Assembly (NCBI RefSeq): GCF_030122845.1
Contig: NZ_CP126084.1
Coordinates: forward strand, 3,410,001 to 3,474,000
DNA: 64,000 bases
Origin: Paenibacillus woosongensis
GTDB lineage: Bacteria > Bacillota > Bacilli > Paenibacillales > Paenibacillaceae
Direction of reading: 5' to 3'
The notes under the pieces were generated by a model that was given only the letters and a program-made list of their open reading frames with translations, had not been told where the DNA came from and did not search any database. Both the position numbers and the translations under genes were made by a program. Each line of letters starts with the position of its first letter. The stretch's first letter is position 1. Shown here piece by piece: positions 17,013 through 24,819 of the stretch.

Positions 17013-17906
17013 ATGGGCAAAACCGCATACCGCGTGTTACTATATTATAAATTTGTACACATCGAATCTCCAGAAGCATTTACCGCGGAACATTTACAGT
17101 ACTGCAAAGACCTCGGCCTGAAAGGGCGTATCCTTATCGCTTCCGAAGGCATTAACGGAACGGTGTCCGGAACGGTAGAACAAACCGAGAAATATATGAA
17201 CGACCTGCGGGCCAACCCGCTATTCCAAGACATCGTCTTCAAAATCGATGAAGTAGAAGGACATGCCTTCAAAAAAATGTTCGTCCGCCACAAGAAAGAG
17301 CTGGTTACTTTCCGTTACGAGCATGAGCTCGACCCGAACAAAATCAGCGGCAAACGGCTTTCTCCCGTCGAGTTTCACGAACAATTGCAGCAGGAAGACG
17401 TCATCGTCATCGACGGCCGCAACGACTACGAATACGATATCGGCCATTTTCGCGGCGCCATCCGTCCGGAAGTGGAGTCCTTCCGCGAGTTCCCGGAGTG
17501 GATTCGCGAGAACTTAAGTCAGTATAAGGATAAGAAAATTTTGACTTATTGTACAGGGGGAATCCGTTGCGAGAAACTGACCGGCTTCCTGCTGCATGAA
17601 GGTTTTACGGATGTAGCCCAGCTAGAGGGCGGAATCGTCACTTACGGCAAAGATCCTGAGGTACAGGGACATTTGTTCGACGGCAAATGCTATGTGTTCG
17701 ATGAGCGGATTTCCGTGCCGATCAACCGTACCGACGAGGATATCGTTATTGCGAGCTGCTACCATTGCGGCGAGACGAATGACCGCTATATCAACTGTCC
17801 CGTGTGCAATCTCCAGCATGTCTGCTGCGAAGCCTGCGAGGAAGAGCATCACGGATTCTGCAGCAGCGAATGCAAGGAAGCCGCACTCACTGCAAGCAAC
17901 GGCTAA
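17013..17906 (+). CDS. trhO: tRNA uridine(34) hydroxylase TrhO (rhodanese family)
   Basis: 297 residues. An N-terminal acylphosphatase-like domain ([16 protein letters not shown]) is followed by a rhodanese domain with [13 protein letters not shown] and the catalytic Cys in [10 protein letters not shown], then a C-terminal Cys-rich zinc-type cluster (CYHCGE, CPVC, CCEAC). This is the YceA/YbfQ layout. TrhO makes 5-hydroxyuridine at the wobble position of several tRNAs using O2. Start at ATG 17013 behind AGGTGAT; GTG 17004 is too close. Probably cotranscribed with the regulator gene 25 bases downstream. Confidence 0.92.
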   Translation: MGKTAYRVLLYYKFVHIESPEAFTAEHLQYCKDLGLKGRILIASEGINGTVSGTVEQTEKYMNDLRANPLFQDIVFKIDEVEGHAFKKMFVRHKKELVTFRYEHELDPNKISGKRLSPVEFHEQLQQEDVIVIDGRNDYEYDIGHFRGAIRPEVESFREFPEWIRENLSQYKDKKILTYCTGGIRCEKLTGFLLHEGFTDVAQLEGGIVTYGKDPEVQGHLFDGKCYVFDERISVPINRTDEDIVIASCYHCGETNDRYINCPVCNLQHVCCEACEEEHHGFCSSECKEAALTASNG

Positions 17907-17931
17907 TGTCATTCTAGCAAGGAGTGTCACG

Positions 17932-18564
17932 ATGAACCAAATCAAAGAGCTGCCGACGAGGGAACGGATTTTGCACATGATGAAAACATCCGGCCCTCTC
18001 AGCGCGAAAGAAATTACGTCCGAATTGCAAATTACGGAAATGGCGGTCAGGCGCCATCTCGGCACGATGGAGCGCGACGGGCTGATCGAATCTAAAATGA
18101 TCCGGCAGACGATGGGAAGGCCTACCTCGGTATTCGGGCTTACGGAGCTAGCCGAAGGCCTGTTTCCAAGAAACTACCATACGCTGACCCTCGACCTGCT
18201 GAGTGAGCTTGAAAATGAAAGCGGCGAGGATACGATCAGACGGCTCTTCGAGAAACGCCGGGATAAGCTGAAGCAGCAGTACCAGACAAGCATGGACGGG
18301 ATCCCCTTTGCCGATAAAGTAAAGAAGCTGGCGCAAATTCAGAACGAAAACGGCTATATGACCGAATGCGAGCAAAATGATGACGGTGATTTTGTGCTGA
18401 AGGAGCACAACTGTCCGATTTCGCAAATCGCAAACCGTTACAACCACGCCTGTGACTGCGAATTAAGCTTATTCAAATCGCTGCTGAACACAGAGGTAGA
18501 GCGTACAGAATGCCTGGCACAGGACGGAAAAAGATGCATTTATGTCATTTCCAATCCCAAATAA
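17932..18564 (+). CDS. HTH transcriptional regulator with C-terminal Cys cluster (SufR/ArsR-like)
   Basis: 210 residues. An N-terminal winged helix (LSAKEITSELQITEMAVRRH) is followed by a helical region and a C-terminal part with cysteines in TECEQN, HNCPIS, ACDCEL, ECLAQ and RCIYV. The order resembles SufR-type regulators that bind a [4Fe-4S] cluster through C-terminal cysteines. Such proteins control Fe-S assembly or stress genes; the actual targets here are unknown. ATG start 6 bases after AAGGAGTG. Follows trhO with a short gap and ends at a strong terminator, so the pair is likely an operon. Confidence 0.8.
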   Translation: MNQIKELPTRERILHMMKTSGPLSAKEITSELQITEMAVRRHLGTMERDGLIESKMIRQTMGRPTSVFGLTELAEGLFPRNYHTLTLDLLSELENESGEDTIRRLFEKRRDKLKQQYQTSMDGIPFADKVKKLAQIQNENGYMTECEQNDDGDFVLKEHNCPISQIANRYNHACDCELSLFKSLLNTEVERTECLAQDGKRCIYVISNPK

Positions 18565-18586
18565 GGAAGTAGAACAGCAGTAATAT

Positions 18587-18630
18587 AAAAACCTTCGGAT
18601 CCGCCGATTGTCAGCGCCGAAGGTTTTCTT
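18587..18630. terminator. Terminator between convergent genes
   Basis: AAAACCTTCGG / CCGAAGGTTTT 11-bp stem with a 19-base loop and T-rich tail, between the regulator gene and the yuzB-like gene. Confidence 0.88.
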
Positions 18631-18664
18631 TTGCCTGAAATTGGGTATGATTAAACAGGGAATA

Positions 18665-18925
18665 TTACTCTATATCATCAAAAGCCCGAAGCTCCTCCTC
18701 AATCGTCTGCCGGATTAGCTGCACGCACTCTTCGACCGTCTTGGCAAATACCCGCTTGCCATTGACCATCGCATAGGGCCTTAGCTTGCACAGGCCGCAC
18801 AAATTGAGGCAGTCGAGGCGGAGAACGGCTATCTCGGGATATTCTTCTTCCAGCTGCTCCAGCTCTACCGAGCTGAGCAGGTTGCTATCGCATACTTCCA
18901 CAACGACGATTCCCAAGCCCACCAC
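18665..18925 (-). CDS. yuzB: YuzB family protein (DUF1450)
   Basis: 86 residues of thioredoxin-like ferredoxin type. Cysteines in VEVCDSN, DCLNLCGLCK and EECVQL match the YuzB/UPF0349 family, whose members may hold an Fe-S cluster or disulfide; role unknown. GTG start at 18925 (followed by a second GTG) 6 bases after GAGG. Single gene. Confidence 0.85.
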   Translation of the reverse strand: MVGLGIVVVEVCDSNLLSSVELEQLEEEYPEIAVLRLDCLNLCGLCKLRPYAMVNGKRVFAKTVEECVQLIRQTIEEELRAFDDIE

Positions 18926-19033
18926 ATGTCACCTCAAATGTACGTTATCGTTACAGTTCAATTATTATGATAAACGTCCTACCATTTGTCAATACAAACT
19001 AGCCATTTAATATACTTAACATACATATAAGTT

Positions 19034-19062
19034 GACTAAGTGTCCGTAAATATTTATAATGA
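19034..19062 (+). promoter_or_regulatory. Sigma-A promoter of sodA
   Basis: TTGACT (19034-19039), 17-base spacer, TATAAT (19057-19062). The -10 overlaps the 10-bp palindrome AATGATCATT (19060-19069), which could be a Fur/PerR-type operator but matches those consensus sites only partly. Confidence 0.8.
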
Positions 19063-19116
19063 TCATTGTGAGAAATAAAGGGCACTACATATACACTAGA
19101 GAGGATGATTTAAATT

Positions 19117-19734
19117 ATGGCACACCAATTACCTGCTCTACCTTACCCGAATAACGCACTCGAACCACATATCGACGAACAAACGATGATGATCCACCAT
19201 GATCGCCATCACAATACTTATGTAACGAACCTGAATGCGGCGCTGGAGTCCGCTCCTGAGCTTCAATCCAAATCTCTGGAAGATCTGATCGCCGATCTGG
19301 ACAGCGTTCCTGAGAGCATCCGCACAGCGGTTCGGAACAACGGCGGCGGACACGCCAACCACTCCCTGTTCTGGGAAACGATCGGACCAAACGGCGGCGG
19401 ACAGCCTTCCGGCAAGCTTGCTGACGCAATCAACAACGAGCTTGGCGGCTTCGACAAGTTCAAGGAAGATTTCACGAAGGCAGCAACGACTCGTTTCGGC
19501 AGCGGCTGGGCATTCCTTGCGGTAGACAAAGACGGCAAGTTGACCGTATACAGCCTGCCTAATCAGGATTCCCCAATTATGGAAGGCAAAACTCCAATCC
19601 TCGGTCTGGACGTTTGGGAGCATGCTTACTACCTGAAATACCAAAACAAACGCCCTGACTACATCGCAGCTTTCTTCAACGTCATCAACTGGTCTGAAGT
19701 TGAGAAGCGTTATGAAGCAGCACTAAACAAATAA
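19117..19734 (+). CDS. sodA: Superoxide dismutase [Mn]
   Basis: 205 residues of Fe/Mn SOD. Metal ligands are in [19 protein letters not shown] and [19 protein letters not shown] and the second-domain Gln/Asn pattern suit manganese. Cytoplasmic enzyme that turns superoxide into H2O2 and O2. Length normal. Start at ATG after GAGG with wide spacing. Single gene with a strong promoter and terminator. Confidence 0.96.
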   Translation: MAHQLPALPYPNNALEPHIDEQTMMIHHDRHHNTYVTNLNAALESAPELQSKSLEDLIADLDSVPESIRTAVRNNGGGHANHSLFWETIGPNGGGQPSGKLADAINNELGGFDKFKEDFTKAATTRFGSGWAFLAVDKDGKLTVYSLPNQDSPIMEGKTPILGLDVWEHAYYLKYQNKRPDYIAAFFNVINWSEVEKRYEAALNK

Positions 19735-19746
19735 TTGTGTTTTCGC

Positions 19747-19784
19747 AAGACGGACGTCCCTTTACGGAGACGTCCGTCTTTTTG
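19747..19784. terminator. Terminator of sodA
   Basis: AAGACGGACGTC / GACGTCCGTCTT 12-bp perfect stem, 10-base loop, T5 tail. Also faces the convergent LacI-type gene. Confidence 0.93.
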
Positions 19785-19796
19785 TCAAGCGATTTC

Positions 19797-20834
19797 TTAT
19801 TGTACAGGCTTGGCTAACCTCTGTACCGATTCCCGGACGATCAGCGTTGGTGCGATGCTCCAGCGAATCGCTTCCCGGGAAGGTTCAGGCAGCGATAGCA
19901 GCAGCTCTGCAGCGGCATCGCACATTCGCTCCTTTTCTACGCGTACCGTCGTCATACTCACGCCCGAGCTGCTGTCATACCGGAGATCATCATAACCCGC
20001 AATCGAAATGTCCCCAGGCACGGCAATGTTCCGTTTCTGAAGCACCTCGGCCAAAATATAGGCAATTCGGTCGTTCCCGCAGAAAAATGCGCTTGGCAGC
20101 TCGGTCAGTCCAGACAGGAAGGAGGAGATTTCCTCTTCCGTATAATCATAGCCTTCCGAGGACGTCAGGCAATACTCTCCCCTTATCTTCAGTCCTCCGC
20201 TCTGCATTGCCCTCCAGTACCCCAGCCAGCGCTCTTCATGGCTTGTCGTCAAATTGACGGGGCCGATGAATCCGATTTCGTCATGTCCGCACTCCATGAG
20301 ATAGGAGACCGCTTCATATGCCCCCTCCATATTCGCCGAGGTGACTACCGGACAAGGCAGGTCCCGGTGATAAGAATCCATCATGACAAGCCGGACCTGC
20401 TGCTCCCAGATAAGACGCGCATATTCCAAGCTCGTAATTCCAAATAATATAACGCCTCGATAAGAAATATCCGTGAACAGGCGCGGCAGCTTAAGACGCT
20501 GCTCGGATTCGCGGTCAATCGGCGCGATGACGGCGTTGAAGCCTTTGCTGCGAATGCTCTTCTCGAGCCCCCAAATTATGTCATGATAAAATTGAAAATG
20601 ATCGTTGTCCTGGTAGCTCATAATCCGTTCTGGCACAAGCACGAGAATATTGGATTGTTCGCTGTCGCTGACGGCATAAGGGCCATATCCCATTTCCTTG
20701 GCTGTATGCATAATACGGCTGCGCAATTCCTCGCTTACCCCCTTCTTGTTGGTCAGGGCCAGCGATACGGCATTTTTGGAAATTTCCAGCTTGTCGGCAA
20801 TATCCTGCATGGATATTTTCTTTTTACGGGCCAT
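19797..20834 (-). CDS. LacI family transcriptional regulator
   Basis: 345 residues. N-terminal helix-turn-helix MQDIADKLEISKNAVSLALT with the hinge helix region, then a periplasmic-binding-protein-like sugar domain (FCGNDRIAYILAEVLQ, ISIAGYDDL). Dimeric repressor released or activated by a sugar or sugar phosphate. Start at ATG 20834 behind GAGAGGG; upstream in-frame codons to 20852 overlap it. Divergent from a ROK kinase-manA operon with a 10-bp inverted repeat between them, so it probably controls that operon and itself. Confidence 0.88.
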   Translation of the reverse strand: MARKKKISMQDIADKLEISKNAVSLALTNKKGVSEELRSRIMHTAKEMGYGPYAVSDSEQSNILVLVPERIMSYQDNDHFQFYHDIIWGLEKSIRSKGFNAVIAPIDRESEQRLKLPRLFTDISYRGVILFGITSLEYARLIWEQQVRLVMMDSYHRDLPCPVVTSANMEGAYEAVSYLMECGHDEIGFIGPVNLTTSHEERWLGYWRAMQSGGLKIRGEYCLTSSEGYDYTEEEISSFLSGLTELPSAFFCGNDRIAYILAEVLQKRNIAVPGDISIAGYDDLRYDSSSGVSMTTVRVEKERMCDAAAELLLSLPEPSREAIRWSIAPTLIVRESVQRLAKPVQ

Positions 20835-20877
20835 TCTTTTCAACCCTCTCAAAACATGATAAACTTAACCTAAATAT

Positions 20878-20913
20878 ACTTTACAAAAATTGATTTTGTC
20901 AAGTTTGTAAAGT
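20878..20913. promoter_or_regulatory. Inverted repeat and divergent promoters between lacI-type gene and ROK kinase
   Basis: ACTTTACAAA (20878-20887) and TTTGTAAAGT (20904-20913) are perfect reverse complements 16 bases apart. A minus-strand promoter TTGACA-N18-TATATT for the regulator gene lies across it (TTGACA complementary to 20898-20903). TTGATT (20890) to TAACAT (20913) is a possible plus-strand promoter. A likely operator of the adjacent LacI protein. Confidence 0.6.
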
Positions 20914-20940
20914 TAACATAGAATACAGGAGGTATTCGAC

Positions 20941-21861
20941 TTGGAAGTGAAATACGCGATAGGCATCGATATCGGCGGTACCAAGACAGCGATCGGGATC
21001 ATCGATTCGGATGGAATGGTATGCGCCAAGACCTCCCTGCCTACAGATCTAACGGTTGATCCGCACGTGATGGTCAGCCGTATAGCCGATGCCGCCAAGC
21101 TGCTGCTTGCGGAACAGAGCCTGAACGAAGCCCAAATTGAAGGCATTGGAGTCGGGGCTCCCGGCCCTTTGAATACGAAGACGGGCCATATCGTCAAGCC
21201 GCCCAATATGCCGGCTTGGCATGGCTTCCCTTTGCTTGAATCCTTGAAGCGGCATTTTGTGCTTCCGATTGCATTCGAGAACGACGCCACGGCCGCTGCA
21301 CTGGCTGAGAAATGGCAGGGAGCCGCGCGGGACACCGACCATTTCATCTTTATAACGATCAGCACCGGCATCGGTGCCGGCATATTCTCGCACGGCAAGC
21401 TGATTACGGGCTCGACCGGCAACGCTGGCGACGTAGGGCATCTGGTCATTGACCCATCCGCCGGGAACTGCGTATGCGGACAGCAGGGCTGCTGGGAGTT
21501 CGTCGCTTCCGGCACAGCTATCGCCAGACAAGCTTCCCGGCTGCTTGGCAGGGACGTCAGCTCCAAAGAGGCGTTCGATCTCGCTCAGGAAGGGCATCCC
21601 GGTATGAAGACGCTGATCGATCAAGTGTTTCGCTACATTGGCATCGGCTGCGTCACACTGATCAACACCTTCGACCCGGAGAAGGTGGTCATCGGCGGCG
21701 GCGTCTCGCAGGTCGGTAAGCCACTGTTTAGCTCCGTGCAGGATTATGTGAGCAGATGCGCCTTGAATCCGTCGGGGCAGAGCACCCCGATCGTCCCTGC
21801 CGCATTATGCCAGGATGCAGGACTCATCGGCGCTGCTGCATTGATCCATATGAAATATTAA
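20941..21861 (+). CDS. ROK family sugar kinase
   Basis: 306 residues. ATP site IGIDIGGTKTAIGI at the N-terminus, catalytic Asp in ENDATAAAL, and the ROK zinc motif CVCGQQGCWE with the preceding GHLVI His. TTG start with CAGGAGGT 8 bases upstream. Substrate could be glucose, fructose or mannose. The following manA gene favours a fructokinase- or mannokinase-like role, like GmuE-GmuF in B. subtilis glucomannan use. In operon with manA (31-base gap) and divergent from the LacI regulator. Confidence 0.88.
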   Translation: MEVKYAIGIDIGGTKTAIGIIDSDGMVCAKTSLPTDLTVDPHVMVSRIADAAKLLLAEQSLNEAQIEGIGVGAPGPLNTKTGHIVKPPNMPAWHGFPLLESLKRHFVLPIAFENDATAAALAEKWQGAARDTDHFIFITISTGIGAGIFSHGKLITGSTGNAGDVGHLVIDPSAGNCVCGQQGCWEFVASGTAIARQASRLLGRDVSSKEAFDLAQEGHPGMKTLIDQVFRYIGIGCVTLINTFDPEKVVIGGGVSQVGKPLFSSVQDYVSRCALNPSGQSTPIVPAALCQDAGLIGAAALIHMKY

Positions 21862-21892
21862 TCACGCGATAAGAAGGGAAGATAACATCTCT

Positions 21893-22840
21893 ATGAATCA
21901 ACAGCCTATTTTTCTAAAACCTGTATTTCAAGAGCGCATTTGGGGCGGAAGCAAGCTGGCAGAGCTATTCGGCTACGATATACCTTATGCGAAGACCGGA
22001 GAGTGCTGGGCGGTATCGGCTCACCCCAACGGACAAAGCGTTGTCAAAGCCGGTCCCTACCAGGGACTGACCCTTGGGGAGCTATGGTCGTCCCATCCGG
22101 AATTATTTCAATCGGAATCACCGGTATTCCCCTTGCTGACCAAAATTTTGGACGCTTCCGACGACCTCTCCGTTCAGGTTCATCCAGACGATGAGTATGC
22201 TGGAGAGCATGAGAACGGCGAGCTGGGCAAGACGGAGTGCTGGTATATCATTGACGCCGAGCCGGGCGCAGAGATCATTTATGGCCATGAGGCCAAATCC
22301 AAGGAGCAGCTCGTGCAGTGGATCGAGGAAGGAAATTGGGAGGGGCTTCTTACCAAGGTTCCGGTTCATCCCGGCGATTTCTTCTACGTGCCTAGCGGGA
22401 CGATTCATGCACTCGGCAAAGGAATCGTTGTGCTTGAGACGCAGCAGAGCTCAGACACTACCTATCGTGTTTACGATTATGATCGTAAAGACAAGGACGG
22501 AAATACCCGGGAGCTTCATCTGGACAAGGCCATTGACGTCACCACGATTCCCCAGTCGTACAAGAAGGAGACCTATGATACATTTACGCAAGAAGGACTT
22601 ACTGTCACCTCCTTTGTATCAAACGATTTCTTCACCGTACAAAAATGGGATCTCGATGGCCAGACCCATCTGGAAGCTGGCAAGAAATACATTCTTTGCA
22701 GCGTAATTGAAGGACAAGGACAGTTGACTATCGGAGACAATCAATACCCGCTAAACAAGGGCGACCACTTCATTCTCCCTGTCTCCTTCGGCCCGTATGA
22801 ACTGAACGGTTCGATGAATTTGATCATATCCTCGGAATAA
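21893..22840 (+). CDS. manA: Mannose-6-phosphate isomerase, class I
   Basis: 315 residues of cupin-type phosphomannose isomerase, the short Bacillus ManA/GmuF form. N-terminal LKPVFQERIWGG, zinc ligands in VQVHPDDEYA and KTECWY, and FFYVPSGTIHALGKG. Interconverts mannose-6-P and fructose-6-P in the cytoplasm. Length normal for the class. Second gene of the ROK kinase operon and closed by a strong terminator. Confidence 0.93.
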   Translation: MNQQPIFLKPVFQERIWGGSKLAELFGYDIPYAKTGECWAVSAHPNGQSVVKAGPYQGLTLGELWSSHPELFQSESPVFPLLTKILDASDDLSVQVHPDDEYAGEHENGELGKTECWYIIDAEPGAEIIYGHEAKSKEQLVQWIEEGNWEGLLTKVPVHPGDFFYVPSGTIHALGKGIVVLETQQSSDTTYRVYDYDRKDKDGNTRELHLDKAIDVTTIPQSYKKETYDTFTQEGLTVTSFVSNDFFTVQKWDLDGQTHLEAGKKYILCSVIEGQGQLTIGDNQYPLNKGDHFILPVSFGPYELNGSMNLIISSE

Positions 22841-22879
22841 CGGAATAGCAACACCACACAAGTCCTAACGCCGAATAAA

Positions 22880-22930
22880 AAACGGGCTGACTCTAGTTAG
22901 AAGCATCTAACTTCGAAGTCAGCCCGTTTC
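22880..22930. terminator. Bidirectional two-step terminator
   Basis: Outer stem AAACGGGCTGACT / AGTCAGCCCGTTT and inner stem AGTTAGA-AGCA-TCTAACT form one long hairpin between the convergent manA and DinB genes. Confidence 0.93.
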
Positions 22931-22932
22931 GT

Positions 22933-23460
22933 TTACATATGTCCGACTAAATACCGTTCGCGAATTATGCGGAAATGATGAATCGCATGACCGGCGATAA
23001 TATAAGCAAGCGCCCTGCTGGATACAGGTCCCCCGCTCGCGGTTCCGACCCTCTGCCAAGCTTCATCATCCAACTGCCGGATAAGCGACAAGGTCGCTTT
23101 CCTAACCATCGTGAAATCCTTCAACAACTGCTGGATCGACAGCCGTTCAAAATTGGCATGGCTCACAAACAGCTCCTCGTTAAAACCCGGCAGCGGCGTC
23201 TTATCTCCCCTGGCAATCCGCAGCAGCCGATAGCTCATCACACGCTCCGTATCCGTTATATGCCCCAGCACTTCCTTCAGGCTCCATTTTCCTTCCGCAT
23301 ACTTGTAATTACCGGCTTCGTCCGAGAGTGTTCCCAGCTTCAGCATTGCTTCCTCCGGCTGAAGCTCAAGCAGAGAAATTAACTCTCCTTCCGGCACTTC
23401 ACGAATATATTCCTCGAAATGTTCCAGATACTCTCCTGACTGTGGTTTAGACAACGTCAT
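22933..23460 (-). CDS. DinB family protein
   Basis: 175 residues, four-helix DinB/YfiT fold. Likely metal histidines are in EVLGHITDTE (helix 2) and AGHAIHHFRII (helix 4). Family members are often thiol-dependent metalloenzymes, for example bacillithiol S-transferases; that role is possible here but not shown. ATG start behind GGGGGAT. Single gene; the stop lies next to the manA terminator. Confidence 0.87.
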   Translation of the reverse strand: MTLSKPQSGEYLEHFEEYIREVPEGELISLLELQPEEAMLKLGTLSDEAGNYKYAEGKWSLKEVLGHITDTERVMSYRLLRIARGDKTPLPGFNEELFVSHANFERLSIQQLLKDFTMVRKATLSLIRQLDDEAWQRVGTASGGPVSSRALAYIIAGHAIHHFRIIRERYLVGHM

Positions 23461-23491
23461 AACTCATCCCCCAAACATAGATATAAATCGT

Positions 23492-23704
23492 TTAATCATC
23501 CCATACGTCATCCATCAAAGACTTCACATACTCGCTTCTTTGCTTTGTCTTCTCGGCGTTTGCATTCCACCGGGTTCCGTCCCATTCCACGACATCTCCG
23601 GTCTTAACGCCGGCGCCTACCAGCTCGCGAGGCACGTCCCTTGTCTGGCCATCTACCTCTATAATACAATACTCACCTTCAAAGCCTTCAATGATCCCAA
23701 CCAT
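23492..23704 (-). CDS. DUF3006 family protein
   Basis: About 70 residues: MVGIIEGFEGEYCIIEVDG, a small beta-barrel-like domain, then DVWDD. DUF3006 genes usually follow ComEC-like MBL hydrolase genes, as here. Start taken at ATG 23704 with AGAGGTGAG about 11 bases upstream; a GTG at 23716 overlapping the upstream stop codon (GTGA) is the alternative. Translationally coupled to the MBL lipoprotein gene. Function unknown. Confidence 0.8.
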   Translation of the reverse strand: MVGIIEGFEGEYCIIEVDGQTRDVPRELVGAGVKTGDVVEWDGTRWNANAEKTKQRSEYVKSLMDDVWDD

Positions 23705-23712
23705 CGTTCCAC

Positions 23713-24612
23713 TCACCTCTCGGTCGCGATTCGGTATGTATGACCGTCTGAAGCAATTTCCACGGTGCCATGCAGGTCATTGCGGTATACTTCAATCCCC
23801 TGCTTACTTAGCCTATCTAACACGGTCGAAGTAGGATGCCCATAATTGTTCTCTCCAACCTGGATCACCCCATATTGCGGAGCAGCCTTCTTCAGGAAGC
23901 TTAAGGTCGTAGAAGATTTCGAGCCATGATGTCCTATCAGCATTACGTCGGCCTGCAAATCCGCCCCGGATTCGATCATATCCTTCTCGCTCTGACGCTC
24001 GGCATCGCCGGTCAGCAAGTAGGATGTATTGCCGTACACCACTTTGACTACGGCGCTCATATTGTTCTTGTCATCGTAGGTTTGGACGGGGGCAACCATG
24101 GTCACCTGAACGTCTTCATCCCACTCAAGCACAAGCCCTGCCTTAGCCGTCTTGACCTTCAGGCCCTTATTCTTAATCGAGAGCAGCAAGGACTCAAACG
24201 TCTTTGTATTCGCTTGAATCTTCGGCATATAAATTTCCCCGATGTCAACATGGTCGATCACCCGATCCAATCCGCCGATATGATCTGCATCCGGATGCGT
24301 GCCGATCACGATGTCCAAGCGGTTAACGCCGTACTCCCTTAAATAATCAAGCATCGCCTGCTCCCGGTCATTATTCCCTGCATCGATCAGCATCGTCTTC
24401 CCCGAAGGGCTAATCAGCAATTGGGATGCCCCTTGACCTACATCGAGAAAAATAACCCGCAGATGGCCCTCATTCAGCCTGGAGCCGCTGTTTGTATCGG
24501 CAGGACTCCCAAATTCCAATTCCAGTGCACAGCCAGATAACATCAGCACGACAGCCAAAATACTTACGAACATTCTTAACTGAAACTTAAAAATCAAACG
24601 ACACTTCTTCAT
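23713..24612 (-). CDS. ComEC-like MBL-fold lipoprotein
   Basis: 299 residues. N-terminal signal with lipobox VLMLSGC (Cys about residue 28), so the protein is anchored outside the membrane. The MBL domain resembles the C-terminal ComEC/Rec2 hydrolase: VIFLDVGQGASQLLI, GTHPDADHIGGLD, LLTGDAE and IGHHGS. It is the stand-alone secreted form, probably a nuclease or phosphodiesterase in competence or nucleic-acid scavenging; substrate unproven. Followed by DUF3006 with overlapping codons. Own sigma-A promoter upstream. Confidence 0.88.
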   Translation of the reverse strand: MKKCRLIFKFQLRMFVSILAVVLMLSGCALELEFGSPADTNSGSRLNEGHLRVIFLDVGQGASQLLISPSGKTMLIDAGNNDREQAMLDYLREYGVNRLDIVIGTHPDADHIGGLDRVIDHVDIGEIYMPKIQANTKTFESLLLSIKNKGLKVKTAKAGLVLEWDEDVQVTMVAPVQTYDDKNNMSAVVKVVYGNTSYLLTGDAERQSEKDMIESGADLQADVMLIGHHGSKSSTTLSFLKKAAPQYGVIQVGENNYGHPTSTVLDRLSKQGIEVYRNDLHGTVEIASDGHTYRIATER

Positions 24613-24688
24613 GGATGATCATTGTCCTTTTCTAGTTGCTCTAACCTTGCGCCATGACAACGAAACAATTAGAACATTTGTTCCACTT

Positions 24689-24717
24689 ATTATATTAAAT
24701 GCTCCAGCCAGAATCAA
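24689..24717 (-). promoter_or_regulatory. Sigma-A promoter for the MBL lipoprotein gene
   Basis: Minus-strand TTGATT (24712-24717), 17-base spacer, TATAAT (24689-24694). A 34-base element at 24720-24753 that recurs before the Big2 gene sits directly upstream. Confidence 0.75.
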
Positions 24718-24719
24718 CC

Positions 24720-24753
24720 ATTAGCTTGTAACCTTTATCTGCGAAAATAATGC
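24720..24753 (-). repeat. Shared upstream element, copy 1
   Basis: On the plus strand ATTAGCTTGTAACCTTTATC and on to 24753; 28 of 34 positions match copy 2 at 27123-27157 with one gap. Core GTAACCTTT and AAAATAAT. It abuts the -35 box of the MBL lipoprotein promoter. Confidence 0.6.
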
Positions 24754-24787
24754 AAAAGCACTTCAGCCAAATCGCTGAAGTGCTTTT
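24754..24787 (-). terminator. Terminator of the Big2 gene
   Basis: AAAAGCACTTCAGC / GCTGAAGTGCTTTT 14-bp perfect stem, 6-base loop, T tail on the minus strand. Confidence 0.93.
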
Positions 24788-24819
24788 AAAATTGGAGAAT
24801 ACGGGATAAATGAGACTTA

